Assembly: GCA_903873355.1 (NCBI GenBank)
Contig: CAIQOG010000082.1
Coordinates: 1 to 12,897 of the forward strand
DNA from: an uncultured Bacteroidales bacterium
Lineage (GTDB): Bacteria; Bacteroidota; Bacteroidia; Bacteroidales; Paludibacteraceae
DNA length: 12,897 nt
Reading direction: 5' to 3'
Within the stretch, counting starts at the first letter, position 1. The number at the start of each line of letters is the position of its first letter. Shown in pieces: positions 1 through 9,100 of the stretch. Under the pieces are notes generated by a model. That model had not been told where the DNA came from. It worked only from the letters and a program-made list of their open reading frames with translations, and did no database searches. The translations under genes and the position numbers were made by a program.

Positions 1-3000
1 GGGTATTCACCTGAAGAAATGATCGGCAAAATGTTTTATTATGATTTTTTAAAGGTTGATCAACGTGATATTCTTAAGAAACGTGCAATAGAATTTTTTC
101 AACAGAATGATATATATTATAATTTTATTTCAACTATTGAGAAGAAAGATGGTGCTGAAAGGATTTTGTCGTCCAATGGGATAAAATTAAGCAATGAAAA
201 AGGTGAATGGCTTGGTTTCAGAGGAATTTCTGCAGATATTACTGATAAATTAATTGCAGAGGAAGAGCTTGCAAAGTTTCATACTATAGCCGATCAGGCT
301 TATTATGGTGCCGCAATTACTTCTTTGGATGGTAATTTTCTGTATGTAAACAATGCATTGTCAAATATGATGGGTTGGGCAGAAAATGAACTGTTAGGAA
401 AAAGTATTAATGTTGTTCATAATCAGGATCAATCTCAACGAGTTGCTGAGATATTAGATATTCTGAGAACGAATGGGGGTTTTACTTACGAAGAAGTTGA
501 TCACACTCGAAAGGATGGTTCCATATTTCCAACCTTAATGACTGCAAAAGTTATTCTGGATAAAAACAATAAACCGGAATTTGTTTCAACAAATGTCATC
601 GATATTTCGGACCGTAAGCAAGCTGAAGAAACATTAATTCAAAAATCTGCTATTCTCACCAATCTGATTATCAACCTGAAGGAAGGAATTTTACTTGAAA
701 ATGCAGCCCGTCAAATAGAATTAACCAATCAGTTGTTTTGCGATATGTTTGGCATTCCTGTTCCGCCTGATGCAATGGTTGGAGCTGATTGCTCCGATTC
801 AGCAGAACAAAGTAAAATCCTGTTTAAAAACCCCGACAAGTTTGTAGCGGATATCCATCAGATACTTGCCAATAAAAAGGCAGTATTTAATGACGAACTT
901 GAATTGGTCGATGGACGGTATTTCGAGCGCGATTATATTCCAACCTACCTTCATGACAGATACAGTGGTCATTTATGGAAATACAGAGATATTACCGGGA
1001 AAAAACTGGCGGAAATTGAGTTAAAAAAGATTTCTCAGGCCGTTGAGCAAAGTCCGGTAATGACTATAATTACTAATTTGGCAGGCAATATTGAATATGT
1101 AAATCCTGCCTTTACAAAAGTTACGGGATATAGCAGGGATGAACTCTATGGTCAGAATCCGAGAATATTAAGTTCAGGTGAAAAATTGAAGGAAGATTAC
1201 CGGGAACTCTGGAAAACGATCAGTTTGGGTAACGAATGGCATGGTGAGTTTCATAACAAAAAGAAAAATGGTGAATCATATTGGGCAGGAACGATTATTT
1301 CAGCCATATTTGATTCGAAAGGTAAAATAACGCATTATGTTTCGGTTGAAGAAAATATAACACATCGAAAACAAATTGAAAACGAATTACTTGATTTAAA
1401 CTCAAATCTGGAGTTTAAAATAAAAGAAAGAACCAAACTGTTATTTGAAAGTGAGCAAAAATATAAATCTGTTGTTGAAAGTATTAACGAAGTAATTTTC
1501 CAGACCGATGCCAAAGGATTGTGGTTGTTCCTTAATCCGGCATGGGAAAAAATTACCGGATTTACGGTCGATGAATCAATTGGAAAACTTTTTCTGGATT
1601 ATATTCATCCTGAAGACAGACAACTAATTACGGAAATATTTGAACCTCTTATTTTACGGAAAGTAGAATATTGTCGTCATGAAATCCGGTATCTGACAAA
1701 AGATGGTGGCTTCCGGTGGATTGACGTTTTTGCACGTCTGGGATTAAATGATAAGGATGAAATTATTGCTACCTATGGCACCTTGCAGGATATCACGGAG
1801 CGAAAAAAAGCGGAAGCTAATATAGAAGAAAGCAGGGAAAAATATCGTGGCTTATCAGAAGCATCTTTTGAGTCTATTTTCTTTTCTGAAAAAGGAGTTT
1901 GTATAGAGCAAAACCTTGCTGCAGAAAAGATGTTTGGATATACAACCGAAGAAGCGTTGACCAGATACGGTACTGATTGGATTGTACCTGAAGATAGAGA
2001 AATGGTGATGAATAATATGCTATCGGGGACTGAAAAACCTTATGAAGCTACCGCCTTACGAAAAGATGGAACCACATTCCCCTGTATTTTGATGGGACGA
2101 ATGATGTTTTATAAAGGCAGAAATGTACGGGTTACTTCATTAACCGATATTTCTGAGCGAAAACAAGCTGAAACTGCACTGCTTGAAAGTGAACAACGAT
2201 TCTCTTTGTTTATGGATTATCTGCCTGCTCTTGTTTTTATAAAAGATAATGACAGCAAAATGATTTATGCCAATAATTCCATGGATACTGGTTTAGGTGT
2301 TTCGCAGTGGATGAACAAATCGTTATTTGATACTTTCGACCCTGAAACAGCTAAAAGAATACTGTCAGATGATAAAAAGACACTGGAAGCCGGTTATCAA
2401 ATTATCGAAGAAAGTTTTATAAATCTGGATGGGAAATTGCACGATTACCAAACACAGAAATTTGCAATTCCACGATTTGGGAAAGAACCTTTGCTTGGAG
2501 GAATTTCGCTGGATATTACCGACAGAAAGCAAGCTGAAAAGTTAGTTTCACAAACCAAACAAAATTACGAGACATTTTTTAATACCATCGACGATTTTCT
2601 TTTTGTGCTTGACGAACAGGGAAATATAATTCATATAAACGAAACAGTCACTAAACGCCTCGAATACAGCAAGGAAGAATTAGTTGAGAAATCAGTTTTA
2701 TTAGTTCATCCGACCGAACGGCGCGAAGAAGCAGGTCGGATAGTTGGTGAAATGCTTGCCGGTACTGCCGATTTTTGCCCTGTACCACTTATTTCTAAAT
2801 CAGGAATCCGGATACCTGTAGAAACAAAAGTTAAAGCAGGATTCTGGGATGGTCAACCTGTAATTTTTGGTGTAAGTAAAGATATGTCGAAAATACAGAT
2901 GTCGGAAGAAAAGTTCTCGAAAGCATTTCAATCAAACTCAGCAGCAATGGCTATTAATAGTGCTGATGACGGTATTTTTATTGATATCAATGATACATAC

Positions 3001-4425
3001 GTATCAACAATGGGATATTCAAGGGATGAAATAATAGGAAAAACCTCAATAGAACTTAATCTTTTTGATAGTCCGGATATCAGAGAAAGTATTTATAATG
3101 CCTTGAAGCATAATTCAAAAGTTATTGATTTTGAAATAATAGTAAATAAAAAATCAGGAGAAAAAATCACCGGTTTATTCTCGGCTGAGCAAATTTATTT
3201 GGGCGATAAACTATGCTTACTTTCTTTGTTTGTAGATATTACCGACCGCAAAATTGCTGAAGAAGAACTCAGGATTGCCCGTATTGAAGCCGACAGAGCT
3301 AACAAGGCTAAGAGCGAATTCTTATCGAGTATGAGTCATGAGCTAAGAACGCCACTGAATTCCATTCTCGGTTTTGCTCAATTGATGGAAATGGGTGAAC
3401 TTAATCTGAATCAGAAAAAAGGAATAACTCACATTAAGCAGAGTGGAGCTCATTTACTTCAATTAATAAATCAGGTATTGGACATTTCACGAATTGAATC
3501 GGGCCAGTTAAATATTTCGATAGAACCTGTACAATTAAACGCAGTAATGAATGAAATGCTTGATCTTATAAAACCATTAGCTGCCGGAAATAAAATACAT
3601 TTCGAACTTATAGATTCGCCTGTAAATAAACTGTTTGTGAATGCTGACCGACAAAGTTTAAAGCAAATTTTGTTGAACCTTATGAATAATGCCATAAAAT
3701 ATAACAAGGAAAATGGTAGTGTAAAAATCAAAACGGAACTAATATCAGGCTCAAATAATGAAACATTAGTTATCCGCATTTCAATAGCTGATAGTGGTGT
3801 TGGTATTAAATCGATTGATATCCCAAAATTATTCACGCCTTTTGAACGAATCGGGTCTGAAAAAAGCGATATTGAAGGTACAGGACTTGGTCTGGCTATA
3901 GTGAAAAAGCTGACAGAGGCCATGGACGGAATTTGTGGTGTTGAAAGTGATTATGGCAAAGGAAGTACATTCTGGATTGAACTGCCACAAGCCAATGAAT
4001 ATAACATAGTGGAAATGTTGGATAATTTGACCGATACGAATCCGAAGTTGAAAGAAAAGCAAGCAACTGTATTATACATTGAAGACAATATTCCCAACAT
4101 TGAACTTGTTGAAGAGGTATTATCGAGTCAACGACCATTAATTCGCCTGATAACCAATATATATGGAAAACAAACCGTGAAACTGGCCATTGAATTCAAA
4201 CCTTCAATAATTTTGCTCGATTTGAATTTGCCTGATATCAATGGATTTGAAGTCCTCAATCAGATATTAGATAATCCAAAAACCAAAGATATTCCCGTGG
4301 TAATTATCAGTGCCGATGGCATGCAACAACAGATTGACAAATTGTTGAAAGCCGGAGCGAAAAAATATCTGACTAAACCACTGGAAATAAGAGAGTTTTT
4401 AAGCACTATAGATGAGTTAATATAA
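1..4425 (+). CDS. Hybrid sensor histidine kinase with at least nine PAS domains (5' end outside window)
   Basis: Soluble hybrid histidine kinase; the frame is open from base 1, and the first codons (GYSPEEMIGK) are already inside a PAS domain, so the true start is upstream and the ATG at 19 is not it. PAS domains end in DIT/DIS-x-RK-type linkers and lie at about 1-250, 265-620, 640-1005, 1027-1370, 1453-1805, 1831-2165, 2188-2530, 2560-2890 and 2911-3250. A short coiled coil (about 1372-1450) follows the fourth. The HisKA motif SHELRTP has its phospho-acceptor His at 3337-3339. The ATPase domain shows the N box (LNLMNNAIKYN), DSGVGI and EGTGLGLA. The C-terminal REC domain has YIEDN, the acceptor Asp at 4219-4221 (LLDLNLPD) and the Lys at 4375-4377 (LTKP). 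No membrane segment is visible, so it is probably cytoplasmic. By family it autophosphorylates on His and passes phosphate to its own Asp; the ligands are unknown. It is paralogous to the kinase at 6101-11083. Confidence 0.95.
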   Translation, partial: GYSPEEMIGKMFYYDFLKVDQRDILKKRAIEFFQQNDIYYNFISTIEKKDGAERILSSNGIKLSNEKGEWLGFRGISADITDKLIAEEELAKFHTIADQAYYGAAITSLDGNFLYVNNALSNMMGWAENELLGKSINVVHNQDQSQRVAEILDILRTNGGFTYEEVDHTRKDGSIFPTLMTAKVILDKNNKPEFVSTNVIDISDRKQAEETLIQKSAILTNLIINLKEGILLENAARQIELTNQLFCDMFGIPVPPDAMVGADCSDSAEQSKILFKNPDKFVADIHQILANKKAVFNDELELVDGRYFERDYIPTYLHDRYSGHLWKYRDITGKKLAEIELKKISQAVEQSPVMTIITNLAGNIEYVNPAFTKVTGYSRDELYGQNPRILSSGEKLKEDYRELWKTISLGNEWHGEFHNKKKNGESYWAGTIISAIFDSKGKITHYVSVEENITHRKQIENELLDLNSNLEFKIKERTKLLFESEQKYKSVVESINEVIFQTDAKGLWLFLNPAWEKITGFTVDESIGKLFLDYIHPEDRQLITEIFEPLILRKVEYCRHEIRYLTKDGGFRWIDVFARLGLNDKDEIIATYGTLQDITERKKAEANIEESREKYRGLSEASFESIFFSEKGVCIEQNLAAEKMFGYTTEEALTRYGTDWIVPEDREMVMNNMLSGTEKPYEATALRKDGTTFPCILMGRMMFYKGRNVRVTSLTDISERKQAETALLESEQRFSLFMDYLPALVFIKDNDSKMIYANNSMDTGLGVSQWMNKSLFDTFDPETAKRILSDDKKTLEAGYQIIEESFINLDGKLHDYQTQKFAIPRFGKEPLLGGISLDITDRKQAEKLVSQTKQNYETFFNTIDDFLFVLDEQGNIIHINETVTKRLEYSKEELVEKSVLLVHPTERREEAGRIVGEMLAGTADFCPVPLISKSGIRIPVETKVKAGFWDGQPVIFGVSKDMSKIQMSEEKFSKAFQSNSAAMAINSADDGIFIDINDTYVSTMGYSRDEIIGKTSIELNLFDSPDIRESIYNALKHNSKVIDFEIIVNKKSGEKITGLFSAEQIYLGDKLCLLSLFVDITDRKIAEEELRIARIEADRANKAKSEFLSSMSHELRTPLNSILGFAQLMEMGELNLNQKKGITHIKQSGAHLLQLINQVLDISRIESGQLNISIEPVQLNAVMNEMLDLIKPLAAGNKIHFELIDSPVNKLFVNADRQSLKQILLNLMNNAIKYNKENGSVKIKTELISGSNNETLVIRISIADSGVGIKSIDIPKLFTPFERIGSEKSDIEGTGLGLAIVKKLTEAMDGICGVESDYGKGSTFWIELPQANEYNIVEMLDNLTDTNPKLKEKQATVLYIEDNIPNIELVEEVLSSQRPLIRLITNIYGKQTVKLAIEFKPSIILLDLNLPDINGFEVLNQILDNPKTKDIPVVIISADGMQQQIDKLLKAGAKKYLTKPLEIREFLSTIDELI
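1843..2172 (+). repeat. PAS module copy A (shared with the second giant kinase)
   Basis: This 110-codon PAS module (YRGLSEASFE to ERKQAE) in the first kinase matches bases 7619-7948 in the second. My hand alignment gives 93 of 110 residues identical, while the DNA carries many synonymous differences. That is clearly closer than other PAS pairs in the two proteins and closer than their catalytic cores (roughly 70% by eye). It is the sixth visible PAS here but the fourth in the other kinase, so its place in the domain order has changed. Confidence 0.85.
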
Positions 4426-4480
4426 ATGATTATCCGCATAGTATACAGAGTAGTATTAAATGTATAAATATGAAAAAGAA

Positions 4481-4499
4481 GGGCATAGCCCTGAAATCT
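4481..4499 (+). repeat. REP-like hairpin unit 1
   Basis: The 19-mer GGGCATAGCCCTGAAATCT contains a small GGGC/GCCC hairpin with an ATA loop. It recurs exactly 50 bases later at 4531-4549 with a single mismatch in the loop. It lies 55 bases after the stop of the first kinase. Confidence 0.75.
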
Positions 4500-4530
4500 T
4501 CATAGAAATAAATATAAAATAGGAATTGAG

Positions 4531-4625
4531 GGGCGTAGCCCTGAAATCTATTGTTTAAGATGTCAAGGCTAAAGCCCCTTTGTTTGTATCATTTTTTGAG
4601 CTACCAAGATTTCCGGGCTACGCCC
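4531..4625. repeat. Inverted pair of REP-like units around a third mini-hairpin
   Basis: The unit at 4531-4549 (GGGCGTAGCCCTGAAATCT) has an inverted copy at 4607-4625 (AGATTTCCGGGCTACGCCC), complementary at 18 of 19 positions. The arms enclose 57 bases, which contain another small palindrome (GGCTAAAGCC, 4567-4576). Each arm can also fold alone as GGGC-nnn-GCCC. This head-to-head layout of short GC-rich hairpins in an AT-rich gap is typical of REP/BIME-like or MITE-like elements. No transposase is in the window, so the mobile origin is inferred. Confidence 0.7.
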
Positions 4626-4678
4626 CTAAATATCGCCTCGAAAAAAACATTACATTCAGAAAATCATTAAACAATAGA
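4547..4678. repeat. 12-bp inverted repeat overlapping the REP-like unit
   Basis: TCTATTGTTTAA at 4547-4558 is perfectly complementary to TTAAACAATAGA at 4667-4678. The left arm overlaps the end of the REP-like unit at 4531-4549. Bases 4531-4558 therefore behave as one left arm whose complement is split into two pieces (4607-4625 and 4667-4678) in swapped order. This suggests a rearranged or composite element. Confidence 0.65.
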
Positions 4679-4722
4679 GAAAATAAGTTTGATATTTATT
4701 TATTTATTTAATTTCTGTTGAT

Positions 4723-4742
4723 CCTGCCTATCGGCAGACAGG
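4723..4742. repeat. Short palindromic repeat CCTGCC...GGCAGACAGG
   Basis: The 20-base sequence CCTGCCTATCGGCAGACAGG folds as CTGCC-TATC-GGCAG. It also has CCTG/CAGG at its ends as an alternative outer stem. From memory, similar CTGCC-type palindromes are common between genes in Bacteroidota; this is not checked against a database. It directly adjoins the GCAAAG/CTTTGC block. Confidence 0.55.
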
Positions 4743-4743
4743 T

Positions 4744-4859
4744 GCAAAGAATGCTAAGTTGCAAAGCCGTTAAGAAAAACTTTCAGGTTTTTCACTTTGC
4801 GGACTTTGCCGATATTTGATAACACTATAAAAAGTAAAATATAGCTTCGCGTACTTTGC
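4744..4859. repeat. GCAAAG/CTTTGC repeat block with a long imperfect hairpin
   Basis: GCAAAG occurs at 4744-4749 and 4761-4766. Its complement CTTTGC occurs at 4795-4800, 4804-4809 and 4854-4859. A fold of 4761-4809 pairs GCAAAGCCG with CGG-A-CTTTGC (one bulged A). Inside it is a perfect 7-bp stem (GAAAAAC 4774-4780 with GTTTTTC 4787-4793) closing a six-base loop. The block looks like a degenerate dispersed intergenic repeat. No T run follows in the + direction that would make it a clear terminator. Confidence 0.55.
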
Positions 4860-4885
4860 GTTTAAATAAATTCCTTAACTAACCA

Positions 4886-4916
4886 TTGAACTTATATATA
4901 AACTCTAATAGTTTTA
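4886..4916 (+). promoter_or_regulatory. Candidate Bacteroidota-type promoter for the FIST-kinase genes
   Basis: TTG at 4886-4888 is followed after 20 bases by TAGTTTTA at 4909-4916. That fits the Bacteroidota primary sigma pattern (-33 TTTG, 19-21 bases, -7 TAnnTTTG) except that ATTG replaces TTTG and the last G of the -7 element is A. The predicted transcript would start about 25 bases before the FIST ATG. In so AT-rich a sequence chance matches are likely. Confidence 0.35.
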
Positions 4917-4946
4917 AAATTTTTATTAAAATAAAAAATCCAACGT

Positions 4947-6089
4947 ATGAAAACAGAACAAAGCATTTATTCCAGTGCAAAAGGCTGGGTGAAAAAGAGT
5001 GGAAATAACTTGAGCGGTTGTGCTCAATTGGTTTTTGTATTTGGCAATAAGGACTTGCTGAAAGAACTGCAATATGTTGATTATCTGAAGAATGAATATC
5101 CTAATGCACAAATTGTTGGTTGTTCTACTTCGGGCGAAATTTGTGATGTAGAGGTATTTGATCAAAACATCGTGTGTACGGCGGTATGTTTTGAGAAAAC
5201 CACCATTGAAATTGCCGGAGAATATGTCAATTCGATGGAAGATAGCTTTATGGTGGGAGAGAAGCTGGCTGCAACGCTCGATAAAGAAGGTTTGGTGCAC
5301 ATGATGATTCTTTCCGAGGGTTTAAATATCAACGGGAGTGAGCTTACCAAAGGGTTGAATAGCAAACTTCATGACCGGATTTCGATTACAGGTGGTCTGG
5401 CGGGTGATCAGGCCAATTTTAACGAAACTGTGGTTGTTTACAATCAGGCCGGTGAAAAAAACCGGGTATTGGCAATTGGATTTTATGGCGAACATCTTCA
5501 GGTGGGTTATGGATCTATGGGCGGTTGGGACTCTTTTGGTGTTGACCGCGAAGTGACCAAATCAGTTGGAAATATTCTGTATGAACTTGATGGTCAACCG
5601 GCTCTTGAATTATACAAAAAATATCTTGGCGATCATGTTGCCAATCTTCCGGCCTCGGCACTTCTTTTTCCATTGAGTCTGATGATTAAAGGCCCTGAGA
5701 CTTCGCTTGTTCGAACTGTTTTAGCTGTAAACGAAACGGATGGAAGTATGGTTTTTGCCGGAGATATTCCACAGGGTGAATATGTACGGCTCATGAAAGC
5801 CAACAACGACCGACTGATAGATGGTGCCAATGGGGCAGCAGAAATGTCGAAAATAAGTCTGAAAAATTCAGATCCTGATCTTGCAATTCTCATCAGTTGC
5901 GTGGGGCGAAAACTGGTGTTGAAGCAACGCGTGGAAGAAGAACTTGAAATGGTGCGTGAAGTGATAGGAAATAATGCCAGCATGACAGGCTTTTACTCTT
6001 ATGGTGAAATATCACCCATCAAACCATTTGAAAATCATTGCGAACTTCATAATCAAACCATGACAATTACAGTTTTTAAAGAAGTATAA
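4947..6089 (+). CDS. FIST-domain (FIST_N + FIST_C) sensor protein, NosP-like
   Basis: A 380-residue protein covering the whole FIST family fold. The FIST_N half has a Rossmann-like start (AQLVFVFGN, then QIVGCSTSGEI at about residues 55-65) and a GGLAGD turn at about 149-154. The FIST_C half has the GDHVANLPASALLFPL region and the C-terminal signature CELHNQTM (His364, Cys365, His368). No signal peptide or membrane segment is seen, so it is cytoplasmic. FIST proteins bind small ligands and are usually encoded next to kinases or cyclases; NosP members bind heme and nitric oxide. Whether this one binds heme cannot be read from the sequence. An in-frame stop at 4932-4934 sits just upstream, so the ATG is well bounded. 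The gene ends 11 bases before the giant kinase, a layout expected for one operon and a sensor-kinase pair. Confidence 0.95.
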   Translation: MKTEQSIYSSAKGWVKKSGNNLSGCAQLVFVFGNKDLLKELQYVDYLKNEYPNAQIVGCSTSGEICDVEVFDQNIVCTAVCFEKTTIEIAGEYVNSMEDSFMVGEKLAATLDKEGLVHMMILSEGLNINGSELTKGLNSKLHDRISITGGLAGDQANFNETVVVYNQAGEKNRVLAIGFYGEHLQVGYGSMGGWDSFGVDREVTKSVGNILYELDGQPALELYKKYLGDHVANLPASALLFPLSLMIKGPETSLVRTVLAVNETDGSMVFAGDIPQGEYVRLMKANNDRLIDGANGAAEMSKISLKNSDPDLAILISCVGRKLVLKQRVEEELEMVREVIGNNASMTGFYSYGEISPIKPFENHCELHNQTMTITVFKEV

Positions 6090-6100
6090 AACCTATCACG

Positions 6101-9100
6101 ATGGAACAGAAATTGAACAAACTGCTGACACGTCAGATTAAAAGGCATTTCGGATCTACTGACAATTTACCGGAAGAGCTAAAGGGTATTTTGATGGATA
6201 TCAACGATACCTATAATGACTTTGATGGAGATAATCAATTAATTCAAAATTCAATAGAAATCAGTTCCCAGGAGCTCAGGGATGCTTATCAGAAGCAAAA
6301 ACTTGATGCAGAAAATCAACGGAAAACCATCGGTAAAATTAAAGTAGCTTTAACTGCACTTGGTTCTACAGATCAGAACCACCATTCAGAACCTGAATCT
6401 GACGAATCTGACAGTAGTGAATTGTTTGAATCGCTTATCAGATTAATAGAAGAGCGCAAGCAGGCAGAGGAAAAACTGAATGAGAGCGAAGAAAAATACC
6501 GTTTGATTTTTGAGTTTTCGCCGCTGGGTATTATATCATTTGACGAAAAAGGTGTTATTACTGCCTGCAATGATAATTTCGTCAAAATTATCGGATCTTC
6601 ACGCGAAAAGCTCGTGGGTCTTAATATGCTCAACCTGCCCGATAAAAACGTATTCAGACTTGTTCAGAATGCTCTGGAAGGTAGTCCGGGAGTATTTGAA
6701 GATGTGTATTCTTCCACAACAGCAAATAAAACTACTCCTATCAGCTGTTTTTTTGGACCTATGATTGTTGGAGATGGACATATTTTAGGTGGAGTAGGAA
6801 TTATCCAGGATATTACCGAGCGCAAACAAGCTGAACAAGGATTGGAACGAAGCGAATCTTTACTTCGGTCAATAATGGATACAACTGATGATATTATTTT
6901 TGTTAAGGATAGTGAATGCTGTTTTGTTTACATGAATACAGCCGGTTGTAAGCTACTGGGAAAAAATCAGGAACAATTGATAGGGCTTACAGAGCTAGAT
7001 ATTATGGCAGATAAAGTTTCGGCCTTGGATATAATGGCTGTTGATAAACGTATTATTAAACAGGGGGTTAATGAAACTTTAGAAGATAACATAATAGATG
7101 TAAACGGAATAACACACACTTTTTTTACCACGAAAGCACCCCTTTATGATGGACAGGGAAATATTATAGGATTGATTGCTGTGGCTCACGATATCACAGA
7201 GCGCAAGCAATTCGAAGATCAATTGCGCGAAAGCGAAGAAAAATACAGAAATCTATTCGAATATATGGAAGATGGGCTTTTACAGGCTGATGTGGATGGT
7301 GTTATAACATTAGCAAATAATGCTATGGCAAAAATGTTTAATTATAATTCGCCTGATGAAATGCTTGGAATGCTCACTTTAAATTTATTTAAAAAATCTG
7401 AAGAAAGAGCAGATTTATTGAAAGAATTAAAGGCAAATGAAAAGGTCTATAATTATGAACTTTTAGGTAAAACAAAACAAGGTAATGATTTGTGGACATT
7501 AGGTAATTTTAAAATAATTTACAATCAGAAAGGTGAAAGAATTGGAACAGAAGGACTTTTCCGTGACATAACCGAGCGTAAACACTTTGAAGCCGAACTT
7601 GAAGAGGGAAGAGAAAGATACAGAGGATTATCAGAGGCATCGTTTGAAGCCATTTTTATTTCAGAAAAAGGACTTTGCATAGAACAAAATAAGACAGCAG
7701 AGCTTATGTTTGGTTATACAAACGAAGAAGCTCTAACCCGATACGGAACTGACTGGATTATTCCTGAAGACCGTGAAATGGTAATGAATAATATGATGTC
7801 AGGAACAGAAGAAACCTACGAAGCGACGGCATTGCGCAAAGATGGCAGTACATTCCCCTGCATTTTACGTGGCCGGATGATGCACTATAAAGGCAGAAAT
7901 GTACGGGCTACCTCCTTAACCGACATCACCGAACGCAAAAAAGCAGAACAGGCATTAAAAAATAGCAATGAACGCTTTTATCAGGTAGTGGCACAAAGCC
8001 AGGAAGTTGTTTGGGAGGTTGACACAGATGGATTATATACCTATTTAAGCCCGATGGCTGAAGATATCTATGGTTATAAACCGGAAGAGCTGATTGGTAA
8101 GTTGCATTTTTATGATATAACCCCGATTGAAGATCGTGAAATGCTAATAAAGGGAGCATTCGAGGTTTTTAAACGAAAGGAGAATATAGAAAATTTGGTC
8201 AATAAGATTATAAAACCTGATTCTACCGAAGTTATTTTGTTGACCAACGGAATTCCTATGCTCAATGAACAGAATGAGTTAATTGGCTATAGAGGGATAG
8301 ATGCAAATGTTACCGAGAAAATAAAAGCAGAGGAAGAAGCAAAACAGGCATCTACCCGCCTTTCGTTGGCTACTCAGGCCGGTGGCGTGGGCGTATGGGA
8401 CTTTGATTTAGTCAATGGTTTTCTGTTGTGGGACGATCAGATGTTCGCACTTTATGGTATTCAAAGAGAGGACTTTAGTGGTGCCTACGAAGCCTGGAGG
8501 TCAGGACTTCATCCAGAGGATGTGGCGCGAGGTGATGATGAAACACAAATGGCTATCAATGGCGAAAAAGATTTTGATACGGAATTTCGGGTGGTTTGGC
8601 CGGATGGTTCTATACACAGTATTAGAGCAATGGCAGTAGTTCAACGGGATGATGACGGTTATCCTATTCGAATGATTGGCACCAACTGGGATATTACCGA
8701 GAAAAAACGAGCTGAAGAAGAATTAATAAAATTCCGTACAATTTCCGATAGGGCTAATTACGGTACGTTTATCTCCACTTTAGATGGAACGTTTTTATAT
8801 GTAAACGATTGTTGGACAACTATGCTTGGTTGGGAAGCAGGTGAATTGGAAGGTAAAAACTTTAAAGCAGTAATACCGGAAGAACATATGCAAAGGTTTT
8901 TGAAAATTGCAAATCTTATAAGTGTTCAGGGAGGATTTGCTTCAGAAGATTTATACCTAGCACGAAAAGATGGCACTATCTTCCCAACTTTAATGAGTGC
9001 GAATGTTATTTTTGATGACAAGAATGTGGCTAAATATGTATCTGTCACAATTATTGACATTACCGAACTAAAGCAAAAAGATAATCAGATAAAACAATTA

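Larger units (their letters stand above)
4426..4946. other. 521-base intergenic region rich in short hairpin repeats
   Basis: No credible gene is seen between the first kinase and the FIST gene. The stretch holds two kinds of repeat material: GGGCnTAGCCC hairpin units (4481-4678) and a block of GCAAAG/CTTTGC motifs with a CCTGCC...CAGG palindrome (4723-4860). An AT-rich stretch (4681-4720) separates them. The last 85 bases are AT-rich and contain the best promoter candidate for the FIST gene. I see no convincing intrinsic terminator for the first kinase, because no hairpin is followed by a T run on the + strand. The region probably separates two transcription units. Confidence 0.8.

Noticed and set aside
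19..21. ATG at base 19 as the start of the first kinase
   Set aside because: The same frame is open from base 1 and already encodes the middle of a PAS domain (GYSPEEMIGK), so the gene is cut by the window edge.
3471..3923. Open frames on the minus strand inside the kinase genes (also at 10309-10758 and elsewhere)
   Set aside because: They mirror the conserved kinase core in both paralogues at the same place, show no domain of their own, and are explained as shadows of the coding strand.
4481..4499. Intrinsic terminator for the first kinase
   Set aside because: The stem is only four base pairs and is followed by TGAAATCTTC rather than a T run.
4481..4860. CRISPR array
   Set aside because: The repeats are few, unequally spaced, in mixed orientation and without unique spacers of constant size; no cas gene is present.
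5371..5556. A 61-codon + strand frame inside the FIST gene
   Set aside because: It overlaps the strongly supported FIST frame and has no recognisable motif.
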